DNA of 64,000 bases from Gemmatimonadaceae bacterium (GCA_036003045.1 DASYSS010000037.1:42905-106904), one strand, 5' to 3'; shown: positions 53,615 through 62,215, counted from the stretch's first letter. Translations and numbers: made by a program. Notes: generated by a model not told the origin, from the sequence alone.

Positions 53615-55461
53615 GTGCCGGTCTCCATCGCGACGCCGCTTCGCTCGTACGACCTGAGATTCGCCGAACGGCCGGCTAGAAGCGGGCTAGCCAGCTGTGG
53701 ATCGGCGACCCAGCGCGCGATCTCGTCCAGCGAGCCGTTGCAGAACGCGTCGCGACACGCGCGCCGGCGAAGCTTGCCGCTCGAGGTCTTTGGCACCGCG
53801 CCGTGCGACAACACGCTGACCGCCGCGAGCTGGATGCCGTGATGCTCCACGATCGCGGATCGAACGCGGTCGACGAGCGACGCGAGGAACGCGTCGCGCT
53901 CTGCCGGCTCATCGAGCTGTGGCGCTTGGCGGCGATCGACTTCCAACGCGAGCACCACCGCCTCGCCGCCATCGCTGTCGATCGAGAAGGCCGCCGAGCA
54001 GCCGGGACGAATCGCCGCATGTTGTCGTTCGGCGGTGTGCTCGAGGTCCTGCGGGTAGTGCTTGAAGCCGCGGACGATCAGCAGATCCTTGAGCCGGCCC
54101 GCGACGAACAGCTCCCCGGCGTGCAGCGCGCCCAGGTCGCCGCTGCGGAGGAACGGACCCTCGCCGGATGCGAGACGAGCATGGAATGTCTCGCGCGTCT
54201 CGCTGTCGCGGCGCCAGTATCCGTGCGCGACGCTCGGCGATGCAACCCAGATCTCGCCGACGCGGCCGTCGCCGCACTGCTGACGTGTCGCCGAGTCGAC
54301 GATGAGAACGCGCGTTCCGAACGACACCGGCCCGCTCGACACGAGTGGACGCGTCTGCGCGCTCGATCGTGTCCGCGCCGGCTTGAGCTGCCCGCGCGCC
54401 AATGCATCGCTCGAGACGTCGTGGATCACCGGTTCGTAGTCTCGCCCGCCGGTCGACACGAGCAGCGTCGACTCGGCGAGGCCGTACACGGGATAGAACG
54501 ACCGCCATCGGAAGCCGACGTCCTTGAAGCGCGCGTGGAACGCATCGAGCGTTTCGGCGCGAATCGGCTCGGCGCCGTTATACGCCGCGCGCCACGAGCT
54601 GAGATCCAGCTCCGCGCGCTGCGCGTCGTTGATTTTCCGCACGCAAAGGTCGTAGGCGAAATTGGGTCCGCCGCTCGTCGACGCGCGGTATCGCGTGATT
54701 GCGCGGAGCCAGCGAATCGGGCGATGCAGAAACGACGCCGGCGCCATCAGGTACGCGGAGTATCCGCCGAACACGGGACCGAGCACGCCCTCGATGAGCC
54801 CCATGTCGTGGATTACCGGAAGCCACGACACCGACCGCGTCGAGCGATCGCGATCCGCCGCGTGACTGGCGTACGCGAGGTTGTGGAGCAGGTTGGCGTG
54901 CGAGACCATCACGCCGCGCGGCGACGCGGTGGAGCCCGACGTGTACTGGAGGAACGCGAGACTATCGTGACCGATTTCACACTGACGCCAGTCATCCGCG
55001 CAATCATCGGACAGCGTGTCGGTCGCGAGCCACGGAATCGCGCCGAGTCCGGGCGCCTCGCGCATCATGCGCGCGCCCGCGTCGACGACGGCGGCGTTCG
55101 CCAGCACGATCGCGACGTCGGCGTCGGACACGATGCTCAGCAGCCGTGGCAGTGTGCGCGACGCCTGCGACGGCTGCGGTGGATAGGCCGGCACCGCGAT
55201 CACGCCGGCGTAGAGGCAGCCGAAGAACGCTGGGATGAAGTCCAACCCCGGCGGATAGAGCAGCAGCGCACGTTCGCCCGGAACCACGCCGCGCTCACGC
55301 AGCGCCACCGCGACCGCGCGGGCGCGCGCGTCGAGCTCGGCGAATGTGTAGCGCGTTCCCTCGTGTTCGCCGTCGACGAGAAAAGTGAATGCGACGTCGC
55401 CGCCCTGCTCCGCCGAACGTGCGCGAAGGAGGTCGACGAGCGTGCGGTGCGTTGCGCTCAT
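53611..55461 (-). CDS. Fatty acyl-AMP ligase (FAAL)
   Basis: FAALs activate fatty acids as acyl-adenylates and load them on an acyl carrier protein rather than CoA. The 616 residues show YTSGSTASPRGVMVSHANL, PVYGLAESTLLVSTGG and RSGDLGALHAGELFVAGRLKDLLIVRGFKHYPQD, with the FAAL-type C-terminal part. It overlaps the next gene, which carries an ACP domain, by 4 bp, so that ACP is the likely acceptor. It follows the PlsC gene in the operon. Confidence 0.9.
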   Translation of the reverse strand: MSATHRTLVDLLRARSAEQGGDVAFTFLVDGEHEGTRYTFAELDARARAVAVALRERGVVPGERALLLYPPGLDFIPAFFGCLYAGVIAVPAYPPQPSQASRTLPRLLSIVSDADVAIVLANAAVVDAGARMMREAPGLGAIPWLATDTLSDDCADDWRQCEIGHDSLAFLQYTSGSTASPRGVMVSHANLLHNLAYASHAADRDRSTRSVSWLPVIHDMGLIEGVLGPVFGGYSAYLMAPASFLHRPIRWLRAITRYRASTSGGPNFAYDLCVRKINDAQRAELDLSSWRAAYNGAEPIRAETLDAFHARFKDVGFRWRSFYPVYGLAESTLLVSTGGRDYEPVIHDVSSDALARGQLKPARTRSSAQTRPLVSSGPVSFGTRVLIVDSATRQQCGDGRVGEIWVASPSVAHGYWRRDSETRETFHARLASGEGPFLRSGDLGALHAGELFVAGRLKDLLIVRGFKHYPQDLEHTAERQHAAIRPGCSAAFSIDSDGGEAVVLALEVDRRQAPQLDEPAERDAFLASLVDRVRSAIVEHHGIQLAAVSVLSHGAVPKTSSGKLRRRACRDAFCNGSLDEIARWVADPQLASPLLAGRSANLRSYERSGVAMETGT

Positions 55462-56249
55462 ACGAGGACCGCCGGCAAAGGCGCGTCCGCTTCGATCGCC
55501 AGCGACTCGGGCAGCCGGCCCGTCGCGCGCATCGCGTCGTGCACGCGCACGAACAGATCGCGGACGGCGTCGCGATTTCGTTCGAGATCGCCGATCGCCC
55601 AGCGCGACGTGTCGATCGGCGGAAGGAAGTAGACGTCGATCAGGCCGGGCTTGGCGTCGTAGCCCATCCCCGGATTGATCTCGCGTGGAATCGAGAAGTA
55701 GATGGGCACGATTTGCGCGTGCAGACTCGTCGCGAGATGGAACGACCCTTTGTTGAAGTGCCCGATCTCGCCGCTCGTGATGCGCATGCCCTCCGGGCTC
55801 AGATACACGGAGTCGCCCGTCGCGCGCAAAATGCGGTCGGCGCGCTTGAAGATCGCGACTCGTTTTTCCGGGTATTCCTGCGGCACCGTCCAGAAGATCC
55901 GGATCAGCGTCCCGACGATGCCGATGGGCGGCAGCGTCTTGAGAAAACCGCTCAGGAAGAATCGCGTGCGCGGCAGCGCGAGCGCGATCAGCACGAACAA
56001 ATCGAGCGTGGACGTGTGGTTGGACACGTAGATCGTTTGGACGTCGGCCGGCTGCGGCTCGCCGTGCACGCGATAGCGCACACCCCAGATGCGAAGCGCC
56101 ATCTCACCCAGCCAGCGTGCCATGACCTCGGAGTAGAACCGACGTGCGATGAACAACGTCGGGACGGCGACGAGGAGCATCACCAGCGCGCCTAGCGTGA
56201 CAAAGAGAAACGTGGCGGCAAGGCGCAGTTGCGTGCCGAGCTTGCTCAT
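55458..56249 (-). CDS. 1-acyl-sn-glycerol-3-phosphate acyltransferase-like (PlsC)
   Basis: The 263-residue protein has an N-terminal membrane helix (about residues 10-33), the acyltransferase motif NHTSTLDLF (HX4D) and the second block SPEGMRI. It attaches an acyl chain to a glycerophosphate-type acceptor at the inner face of the membrane. Its ATG overlaps the stop of the methyltransferase gene, and the FAAL gene overlaps its own stop. In this context the acceptor might be a non-standard lipid. Confidence 0.87.
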   Translation of the reverse strand: MSKLGTQLRLAATFLFVTLGALVMLLVAVPTLFIARRFYSEVMARWLGEMALRIWGVRYRVHGEPQPADVQTIYVSNHTSTLDLFVLIALALPRTRFFLSGFLKTLPPIGIVGTLIRIFWTVPQEYPEKRVAIFKRADRILRATGDSVYLSPEGMRITSGEIGHFNKGSFHLATSLHAQIVPIYFSIPREINPGMGYDAKPGLIDVYFLPPIDTSRWAIGDLERNRDAVRDLFVRVHDAMRATGRLPESLAIEADAPLPAVLV

Positions 56250-57232
56250 GTGCGTTTCCGGCACACGACGGTCTGCATCGCGAAGTTGAGCTGCTTCTCG
56301 AACGCAAGCACGGGCGAGAAGAGGATCTGTCCCAGGAAATAGGGATAGATGGCGCGCGACAGGTTGAGTCCCTTTCCGCGCAGCACCTTGAACGCCGCGC
56401 CCGCGAAGAAATAGAAGAACGCCGGGAACGCGCCGTAGGGCAGATACTCGACGACGTCGAGCCCGGCCTTGTCCATCGCGAGCAGGAAGGTCGTGCGGTC
56501 GTAGAGCACCGTGTGCTGCGGCGCCTGGAGCCCGGGCCAACGATCTCGATAGACGCGGAACGTCGTGCTGTCCAGCCTCGGCACCTCGATGATCAACCGG
56601 CCGTCGGGCTTCAACAGATCGCGCGCCGTCGCCAACGTGCGCATCGGGTCGTAGTCGTGCTCGAGGAAGTGCCACATCGTCACGAGATCGAACCGTTTGC
56701 CGCGGAAGTCTTGCTCGTAGAACAACCCGCACCGGAATTCGACGCCGTCGAGCATCGGACTGGCACTCAGGTCCTTGAAGTCGACGCCCGTGGCGCGCGC
56801 CCCATAACGCGCGCGCATCTTTTGAAGGAACGTCCCCACGGCGCACCCGACGTCGAGCACCTCGCTCTCGTCGTCGAGTCGCACGTACCGGCTCACGATC
56901 TTGTCCTTCTGCCGATCGTGACGGTCCATCGCCCAGTTGAAGAAGCCGGTGAGCGGACCCCAGTCGGTCTTCTTGCGGTGCGCGATGTACTCGTCGTCGT
57001 AGTACGACTTGATGTGCTCCACCGTGAGGCGCGGATTCTGATAGCACAGCCCGCATCTCACGCACGTGACGAACGTGAAGCGCCCCGGCTTGCCCGTGAG
57101 ATCGTCTTCCGCGGTGATGAACGGCGACGAGTCCGCGGCGCCGCACAGATAGCAGCTCACCCGCTCGAACTGGTCGGCGGTTGGGGGCGTGAGCGTCGGC
57201 CGCTCGTGGGCCGTCGACGCGATCGCCGTCAC
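56246..57232 (-). CDS. SAM-dependent methyltransferase with zinc-ribbon N-terminus
   Basis: The GTG at 57232 overlaps the UbiA stop as GTGA. The 328-residue protein has a CYLCGAADS and CVRCGLCYQ zinc-binding pair (about residues 26-60), then a Rossmann methyltransferase domain with VLDVGCAVGTFLQ and FLEHDYDP. This plan is shared with methyltransferases that act on sugars, quinone or lipid precursors (UbiE/UbiG-like). The C-terminal third is hydrophobic (FFYFFAGAAFKVL), suggesting membrane contact. It belongs to the lipid operon. Confidence 0.85.
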   Translation of the reverse strand: MTAIASTAHERPTLTPPTADQFERVSCYLCGAADSSPFITAEDDLTGKPGRFTFVTCVRCGLCYQNPRLTVEHIKSYYDDEYIAHRKKTDWGPLTGFFNWAMDRHDRQKDKIVSRYVRLDDESEVLDVGCAVGTFLQKMRARYGARATGVDFKDLSASPMLDGVEFRCGLFYEQDFRGKRFDLVTMWHFLEHDYDPMRTLATARDLLKPDGRLIIEVPRLDSTTFRVYRDRWPGLQAPQHTVLYDRTTFLLAMDKAGLDVVEYLPYGAFPAFFYFFAGAAFKVLRGKGLNLSRAIYPYFLGQILFSPVLAFEKQLNFAMQTVVCRKRT

Positions 57233-57888
57233 GGAGTCCTTCCGCCGAGCAACGCCGCTGTCACGACGATCGCGGACACGATCGCGCATTCCGAGATCGC
57301 GATCCGCCGCGCGACGATGGAAGCGCGCAGCGCGGGATCGTCGACGACCTCATAGATGCAGAGCGCCAGATACAGCGACGCAAGGGCGGCGAACGACGGC
57401 GACGCCGTCGCGGCAAACGCGATCAACGGGTATTTGAGCAGCACGACGTGTCCGTTCACGACCGCACTCGTGCGCGTCCCCCGCCATCGATACCACGCAC
57501 CCAGCAGCATCGCAGCCGCGACCAACGCGGCAAGCCGCCCAAGAGCGCGCGGTCCGATCACGACGAGCGACATGCCCACCACCGCCAGCCCGATCGCCAG
57601 CGCAGCGAGCGGCTTGGGTGAATCCGCGACCACGGTCACGCGCGTCGGATGGTCGCGCGCGTCGCGCGGCCGATCCTCCAAGTCATCCCAGATGCGGAAC
57701 GCAAGCATGAACACGAGCGCCGCAAGCGTCCCTACGGCCAACTCGAACGCCGAGCCGTTACCGGTCCACCGCTCCACCGGGCCACCGGTCCACCGACCAA
57801 CGGCCGCCATGATTACCGCGAGCAGAACAAACCCGCCCAAGCGCCCACGCTCTCGCGCGTACCGGACGATCAGCTCACGCCAAGACAT
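57229..57888 (-). CDS. Short UbiA-type prenyltransferase
   Basis: The 219-residue protein has about six membrane helices and the motif RIWDDLEDRPRD, which matches the Asp-rich NDxxDxxxD segment that binds prenyl diphosphate in UbiA enzymes. A second motif (IYEVVDDPA) may serve as the other. It is shorter than typical UbiA (280-300 residues). Residues 31-43 (GRWTGGPVERWTG) are encoded by an octamer repeat. Members join a prenyl chain to an aromatic or glycerol-type acceptor; archaeal DGGGP synthase is one example. Confidence 0.7.
   Translation of the reverse strand: MSWRELIVRYARERGRLGGFVLLAVIMAAVGRWTGGPVERWTGNGSAFELAVGTLAALVFMLAFRIWDDLEDRPRDARDHPTRVTVVADSPKPLAALAIGLAVVGMSLVVIGPRALGRLAALVAAAMLLGAWYRWRGTRTSAVVNGHVVLLKYPLIAFAATASPSFAALASLYLALCIYEVVDDPALRASIVARRIAISECAIVSAIVVTAALLGGRTP
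57761..57795. repeat. Octamer repeat inserted in frame in the UbiA gene
   Basis: Four 8-nt units (CGGTCCAC, CGCTCCAC, CGGGCCAC, CGGTCCAC) lie within the coding sequence and are translated as GRWTGGPVERWTG. The same unit builds the palindrome at 35111-35145. The insertion sits between the first two membrane helices, a tolerant site. Confidence 0.7.
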
Positions 57889-60490
57889 GAACCTCTCCTC
57901 GATCGGCGTCTACCGTGACCGTGGCGCCCGACGGAATTCGGCTCATCGCGTCCTTCACGCCGACGATGCACGGAATGCCGAACTCGCGAGCGATGATCGC
58001 GCCGTGTGACAGCATCCCGCCTCGCTCGATCACGAGGCCAGAAATGAGCGGGAACACGGCTCCCCACCCCGGATCCGTCTGCTTCGTCACGAGCACGTCG
58101 CCGCGCGTCAGCTGTGACGCCTGGGTCACGCTCTCGAGAACCGTCGCGCGACCGGTGACGCGACCGCCGCACGCGCTCGTCCCGGCCAAAGCGGCGCCTG
58201 GTTCACCTGTCGACCCGTCGGTGCCGCCGACGGCATCGTCGAAGTACTCACCCTCTTCCAACGTGAACGCATCCGGTGGATGCGTCGCCGAGAGACGCGC
58301 GTGTTCCGCCGTTCGCGCCGTGATCAGAGCACGCACCGAGCCCGGGAACATCGCGCTGCCTCCCGTCAGCTCGAGCAATTCCTGCCACGTGAAGAAGAAC
58401 ACGTCGTCACGCTCGGCGATTGTCCCGCGTCGTCGGAGCTCCCTTCCCATCGCCAACGCGATTCGCCGGCACCGGCTGTAGAGCAGCGCCTGCTTGAGCC
58501 GCGCGCGCTCGCGATACCGGATGGCGGCGTGAACGCGTGGAAGGAGAACCTGGAGGATTGTGCCGCGCACGAACCCGAGCCGCGACGCCACAGCGCGCGT
58601 TTCCCGCTCTCTTGCCTGCGCCTGCGCACGAATCGTGTCGCGTGGCGACTCACCTTCGGAATTCGCGTACGCCCGCAGCACGTCCACGACCGGCGCCGGA
58701 TCCTCCTGGAAGCTCGGCGTCGTGAGCATGAGCTCCTCCGAACACCGGAACCCCCACTCGTCGAGAAATCGCTGTAGCCCCGCGCGAAACTCGGCGAAGC
58801 GTGGATCGATGTCGACGGTATGGAGCACGGCGCGCGCGTCGCCGTCTTCGAGGAGCGCGCTCAGCGCGGGATCCTGCCGCGCGAGCCGAGACAGATCCCA
58901 CAGACGGAGGACCGGTCCGCCGCTCACGACATCCGGGATCGCCTTGAGCAGCGACGTGTGGACCGACGCGTCCATTCCGGCGCCGCGCAGAAGTCGCTCG
59001 AGCGCGCCATAGCTGATCATCGCCGCGCCGTCCGCGAGCGACGCATCCAACCACTTGTGGCAGCGGATCTCGATGAACTCCGCCAGCAACTCGCGAAGGT
59101 CGAGCAGCGATAATTGCTCTAGGCGGGATGGCTCCGAGCGCGCCGCGAAGTCGGCTGCTGTTCTCTCGAACCGCTCGATCCGTCGCCCGAGCTGCAACAG
59201 CAGCGTCGTCGCCCGCGCAACGATGACCGCGACCTCGCCGGCCTGCCGAATCTTGCCGCGCCGCGCGACGTCGCTTGTCTCGACCGATCCACCATCGGCG
59301 CCGACGAACGCGTCGAAGCTGCTCGTGAGCGCGTCGCCGAACGGCGCGAGGCGAAGCACCGAATGAATCGACGTCAGGTTGTAATACATCCGCGCGCCGT
59401 GCACGCCGATGATCCGCTGAAACGCCCGCTCCATCGCACGCACCCGCGCGGCCGACACGCCGCACGCCACTGCCAGATTCCGGAAATACTCGGTGTATCC
59501 TACGGCTGCGATCGAGTAGAGCAGCGGCGAGATAGGCCGCGGAAAGTTCTCGTTGACGTTCGCGTTCGACCACGAAATACGTCGCCCTTTGATCGCCGGC
59601 CCGGGCATCGTCACCGGGGCGGTGATCGGCCGTGACTGCACCACGTAGAGCACGCCGCTCCGGCCGATCGCCCACTCCACGTCCTGCGCCGCGCCGAACT
59701 CCGTCTCGATCGCGAGTCCAACCACACGCAGGCGGTCGATCTCACGGTCGTCGAGCGCGCACTCCGCGCTGTGTCTCGACACGCGCGCCATACCGCTCGC
59801 TCGATCGATCGCCACCCGCCCTGGATCGACGTCGCCGGCGACCAGCTTGTCCGCGACGCCGGCGCCGTACTCGACGAGCATCTCACCGGTCGACGTGGTC
59901 GTGAACATCACCCCGGCGACGCGCGCGTCGATCTGCCGCTGCACGATGACACCCATCCCGCGCACCGGTACACCACGCGCCGCTCGATACGCCACGACCC
60001 GCTCCGACCAGAGCGAAGCCCAGACCTTCCGAACCGCTCGCTCGAGCTGTTCCTCATCGGCGACATCCAACACCGACTCCAACTGACCCGCGAACGATTC
60101 GGCAGCGCCATCCTCCCCAATCGCCGAGCTCCGAACGACCACGGGCTCCCCACCAAGCGCCAAGAGCCCCGCTCCATTTGCCCGCAACGCCTCGACCAAC
60201 TCCACCCCGAGAGGCAGTCCCAACAAACTCTCTCGTTGTCGCCGTTCCTCTGCGTCTCCGCGTCTCGGCGTTGAGGTAGTTTGCTTTTCACCTGCCGAAC
60301 GGAGATGCTCATCGAGCGCGCCGGTCGTGAGCACGAATCCCTCAGGCACCGCGACGCCCGCCCGCATCAAACGCCCGAGCGCGCACGCCTTCGCCCCGAC
60401 GAGACTCTCATCCGTCGCCGCACTGAGCGGCACACACAGCTCGGTCACGCGGTCAACGCCGCTCACCGGCGTCACGGACATGGTCGTCAT
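57875..60490 (-). CDS. PEP-synthase/rifampin-phosphotransferase-like enzyme
   Basis: The ATG at 60490 overlaps the CarS-like stop (ATGA), giving 871 residues. The N-terminal ATP-binding domain has GAKACALGRLM, VVVRSSAIGEDGAAESFAGQ and VEWAIG. The middle domain has SWSNANVNENFPRPISPL, as in rifampin phosphotransferases. The C-terminal swivelling domain has the phospho-His motif GGMLSHGAIIAREFGIPC. Such enzymes move the beta-phosphate of ATP onto His and then onto an acceptor. An in-frame repeat encodes residues 72-81. The lipid-operon context suggests a phosphorylated lipid or alcohol acceptor rather than rifampin. Confidence 0.82.
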   Translation of the reverse strand: MTTMSVTPVSGVDRVTELCVPLSAATDESLVGAKACALGRLMRAGVAVPEGFVLTTGALDEHLRSAGEKQTTSTPRRGDAEERRQRESLLGLPLGVELVEALRANGAGLLALGGEPVVVRSSAIGEDGAAESFAGQLESVLDVADEEQLERAVRKVWASLWSERVVAYRAARGVPVRGMGVIVQRQIDARVAGVMFTTTSTGEMLVEYGAGVADKLVAGDVDPGRVAIDRASGMARVSRHSAECALDDREIDRLRVVGLAIETEFGAAQDVEWAIGRSGVLYVVQSRPITAPVTMPGPAIKGRRISWSNANVNENFPRPISPLLYSIAAVGYTEYFRNLAVACGVSAARVRAMERAFQRIIGVHGARMYYNLTSIHSVLRLAPFGDALTSSFDAFVGADGGSVETSDVARRGKIRQAGEVAVIVARATTLLLQLGRRIERFERTAADFAARSEPSRLEQLSLLDLRELLAEFIEIRCHKWLDASLADGAAMISYGALERLLRGAGMDASVHTSLLKAIPDVVSGGPVLRLWDLSRLARQDPALSALLEDGDARAVLHTVDIDPRFAEFRAGLQRFLDEWGFRCSEELMLTTPSFQEDPAPVVDVLRAYANSEGESPRDTIRAQAQARERETRAVASRLGFVRGTILQVLLPRVHAAIRYRERARLKQALLYSRCRRIALAMGRELRRRGTIAERDDVFFFTWQELLELTGGSAMFPGSVRALITARTAEHARLSATHPPDAFTLEEGEYFDDAVGGTDGSTGEPGAALAGTSACGGRVTGRATVLESVTQASQLTRGDVLVTKQTDPGWGAVFPLISGLVIERGGMLSHGAIIAREFGIPCIVGVKDAMSRIPSGATVTVDADRGEVHVLA
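60248..60274. repeat. CTCTGCGTCTC-type repeat inside the PEP-synthase-like gene
   Basis: The stretch contains octamer units TGCGTCTC and CGCGTCTC followed by GGCGTTGA, and is translated as part of a charged loop (about residues 72-81, TPRRGDAEERRQ). It reads like an intergenic dispersed repeat captured in a coding region. Confidence 0.55.
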
Positions 60491-61071
60491 GCCGGCCGAG
60501 CCTTGACGCCCATCCGGTACAACAGGGCGCTGAAGGCCAGATGGATGCCTGGCCCGATCAGCAGCACGTAGGCCCACGTCATCCACGGCGTCGGCACCAC
60601 GAGCGAGATCGTGGCCAGCATCCCGACGATCGAATCCACCCGATCGATGACGAACACCGCCGCCGTCCCAACTCGACTCGGCGGCGCCATCCCCGGCGCG
60701 ATGTCGAGCTGCCGCTTCACGAACGAATTCGGCAGCTCGCCGAGCATGAAGCCGAGCCCCGCCCACGCACCGAGCGCCGCGTAGCCGACCGTGTCGAGCC
60801 GCCATAAATCGCTCGCGATCGCCGGCGCGACGCGCGAGACGACACCGTGAAACAGCGCGAACGACGCGGCCGTCGCTGGCACCATCACAACGAACCCGCG
60901 CACCGTCTTGTTCTCACCGAATACACGCTTGCCGCGGAATCGCGCGCCGCCGTCGATCGGAAGGAGAAGCCGGCGCGAAGCGGACGTGCGCAGCCACGCC
61001 GAGTGGGCGAGGCCGGCGACGATGAACGCGACGGTGAGAAAGAGCGCGCAGCTCAGTGGATCGAGGGTCAT
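60487..61071 (-). CDS. CarS/CdsA-like CDP-alcohol synthase
   Basis: The 194-residue protein has four or five membrane helices and the motifs GENKTVRGF, LGELPNSFVKRQLDIAPG and DRVDS, which match the CTP-dependent CDP-archaeol synthase (CarS, DUF46) group better than bacterial CdsA. It would activate a phosphorylated lipid alcohol with CTP. It follows the desaturase by 12 bp and overlaps the PEP-synthase-like gene. In bacteria this family is rare, which makes its place next to a UbiA enzyme noteworthy. Confidence 0.75.
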   Translation of the reverse strand: MTLDPLSCALFLTVAFIVAGLAHSAWLRTSASRRLLLPIDGGARFRGKRVFGENKTVRGFVVMVPATAASFALFHGVVSRVAPAIASDLWRLDTVGYAALGAWAGLGFMLGELPNSFVKRQLDIAPGMAPPSRVGTAAVFVIDRVDSIVGMLATISLVVPTPWMTWAYVLLIGPGIHLAFSALLYRMGVKARPA

Positions 61072-61083
61072 GTATCGCGCCGC

Positions 61084-62052
61084 CTAGATGTCGGCGCCCG
61101 TTTCGAGCCGGTTGTGGAAGAGAAAGAGCTCGCCCGGCAGCGCCCGCGCGCCGCGAATCCACGCCCACAATCCGATCTCGTTTTCCGTCTCGTACCGCAC
61201 TTCGCCCAGGCGATAGCCCGGCACGTACGGGTACATGTGGTGCAGCTCGTGCGCGTCGATGTGGAGCAGCAGCGACGACAGCCACCGCGGGAAGACCAGC
61301 GATCGCGTGAACACTTCCTGCTCGATCGTCGGGAACGGGCGCACCTGTTCGCCGTGACTCAGATTCTGCGGGATGTGCGTGTGCTGGCTGAGCAGCAACA
61401 GGTCTTCGGCGACGAGCGTCAGCAGCAGCGCGACGCCGGCAGTCCGCAGCACGGTCATCGGTCCGACGACGACCACGATCGCGACATACGCGGCGACCAG
61501 CGCGAGCGAGCTCAATGCGAGCTTGCGACGATCCTCACGCTTCGGAAACAGCTCGAGCAGCCGCGGCCAATTCCAGAAGTTGTTCACCCGGTAGAGCACC
61601 GAGAACAACGGAATCCAGAATCGCCAGCAGACGTTGACGAGAATTCGCTCCAACGTCCCGAGCTCGCGCGGCACGAGCGCCGCCGTCGTCGGGTCGACGT
61701 CCTGCCACCCGGTCCACTTGTGGTGGCGTCCGTGCACCCGCTTCCAGTTGTAGAACGGGATGATCGAGAAAAATCCGGCGACCTGGCCGAGCACCGCGTG
61801 AAGGCGCTTGGTGCGGAACATCGTCTCGTGCCCGCACTCGTGCAGCACGGCGAACCACTGCACGAACGAGAGCGCGAGCACGATCTGCCCGATCGCCCAA
61901 GTCCAAACCGAACCGTTGAGCGAGAGCCAAAATCCAGCCACGGTGATGCCCGCGCACGCAGCGAAACACAACGCACCCGCGACGTTCGAGGGCCGTAGGT
62001 GTGTCAGCTCGCTCGGTTTTGGAGGTGCAGCGACTGCGGCAGCGTGATGCAC
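61084..62052 (-). CDS. Fatty-acid desaturase-like di-iron enzyme
   Basis: The gene starts at GTG (62052). The 322-residue membrane protein has three histidine boxes: HECGH (near 70), HGRHH (near 107) and HELHH (near 268), with a further SQHTH before the last. Three or four hydrophobic segments separate them. The di-iron centre would introduce a double bond or hydroxyl into a lipid chain. It is the first gene of the lipid operon; a putative operator lies 61 bp upstream. Confidence 0.85.
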   Translation of the reverse strand: MHHAAAVAAPPKPSELTHLRPSNVAGALCFAACAGITVAGFWLSLNGSVWTWAIGQIVLALSFVQWFAVLHECGHETMFRTKRLHAVLGQVAGFFSIIPFYNWKRVHGRHHKWTGWQDVDPTTAALVPRELGTLERILVNVCWRFWIPLFSVLYRVNNFWNWPRLLELFPKREDRRKLALSSLALVAAYVAIVVVVGPMTVLRTAGVALLLTLVAEDLLLLSQHTHIPQNLSHGEQVRPFPTIEQEVFTRSLVFPRWLSSLLLHIDAHELHHMYPYVPGYRLGEVRYETENEIGLWAWIRGARALPGELFLFHNRLETGADI

Positions 62053-62112
62053 GGCGGCCTCCGGCGCTTCGATGAGCAGAAGCCAGATTAGGCAGCGACG
62101 GCGCGCAGGCGA

Positions 62113-62130
62113 ATACGTCAGTTAACGTAT
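62113..62130. promoter_or_regulatory. Candidate operator ahead of the lipid operon
   Basis: ATACGT and ACGTAT form a perfect inverted repeat around CAGTTA, about 60 bp before the desaturase start and 85 bp before the divergent lipoprotein start. It could bind a dimeric regulator; none is encoded nearby. Confidence 0.3.
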
Positions 62131-62215
62131 GCGTAGGAGACTTCGCCGCAATCTTTGGCAGATGAGCGGTGACCGGGGGCACGGAGCTAAGTGCCGCTCT
62201 TTGCGAGACTTCCCC

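Noticed and set aside
53803..55632. 609-codon open frame opposite the FAAL gene
   Set aside because: It is Arg-rich with no domain, and the FAAL motifs lie on the other strand.
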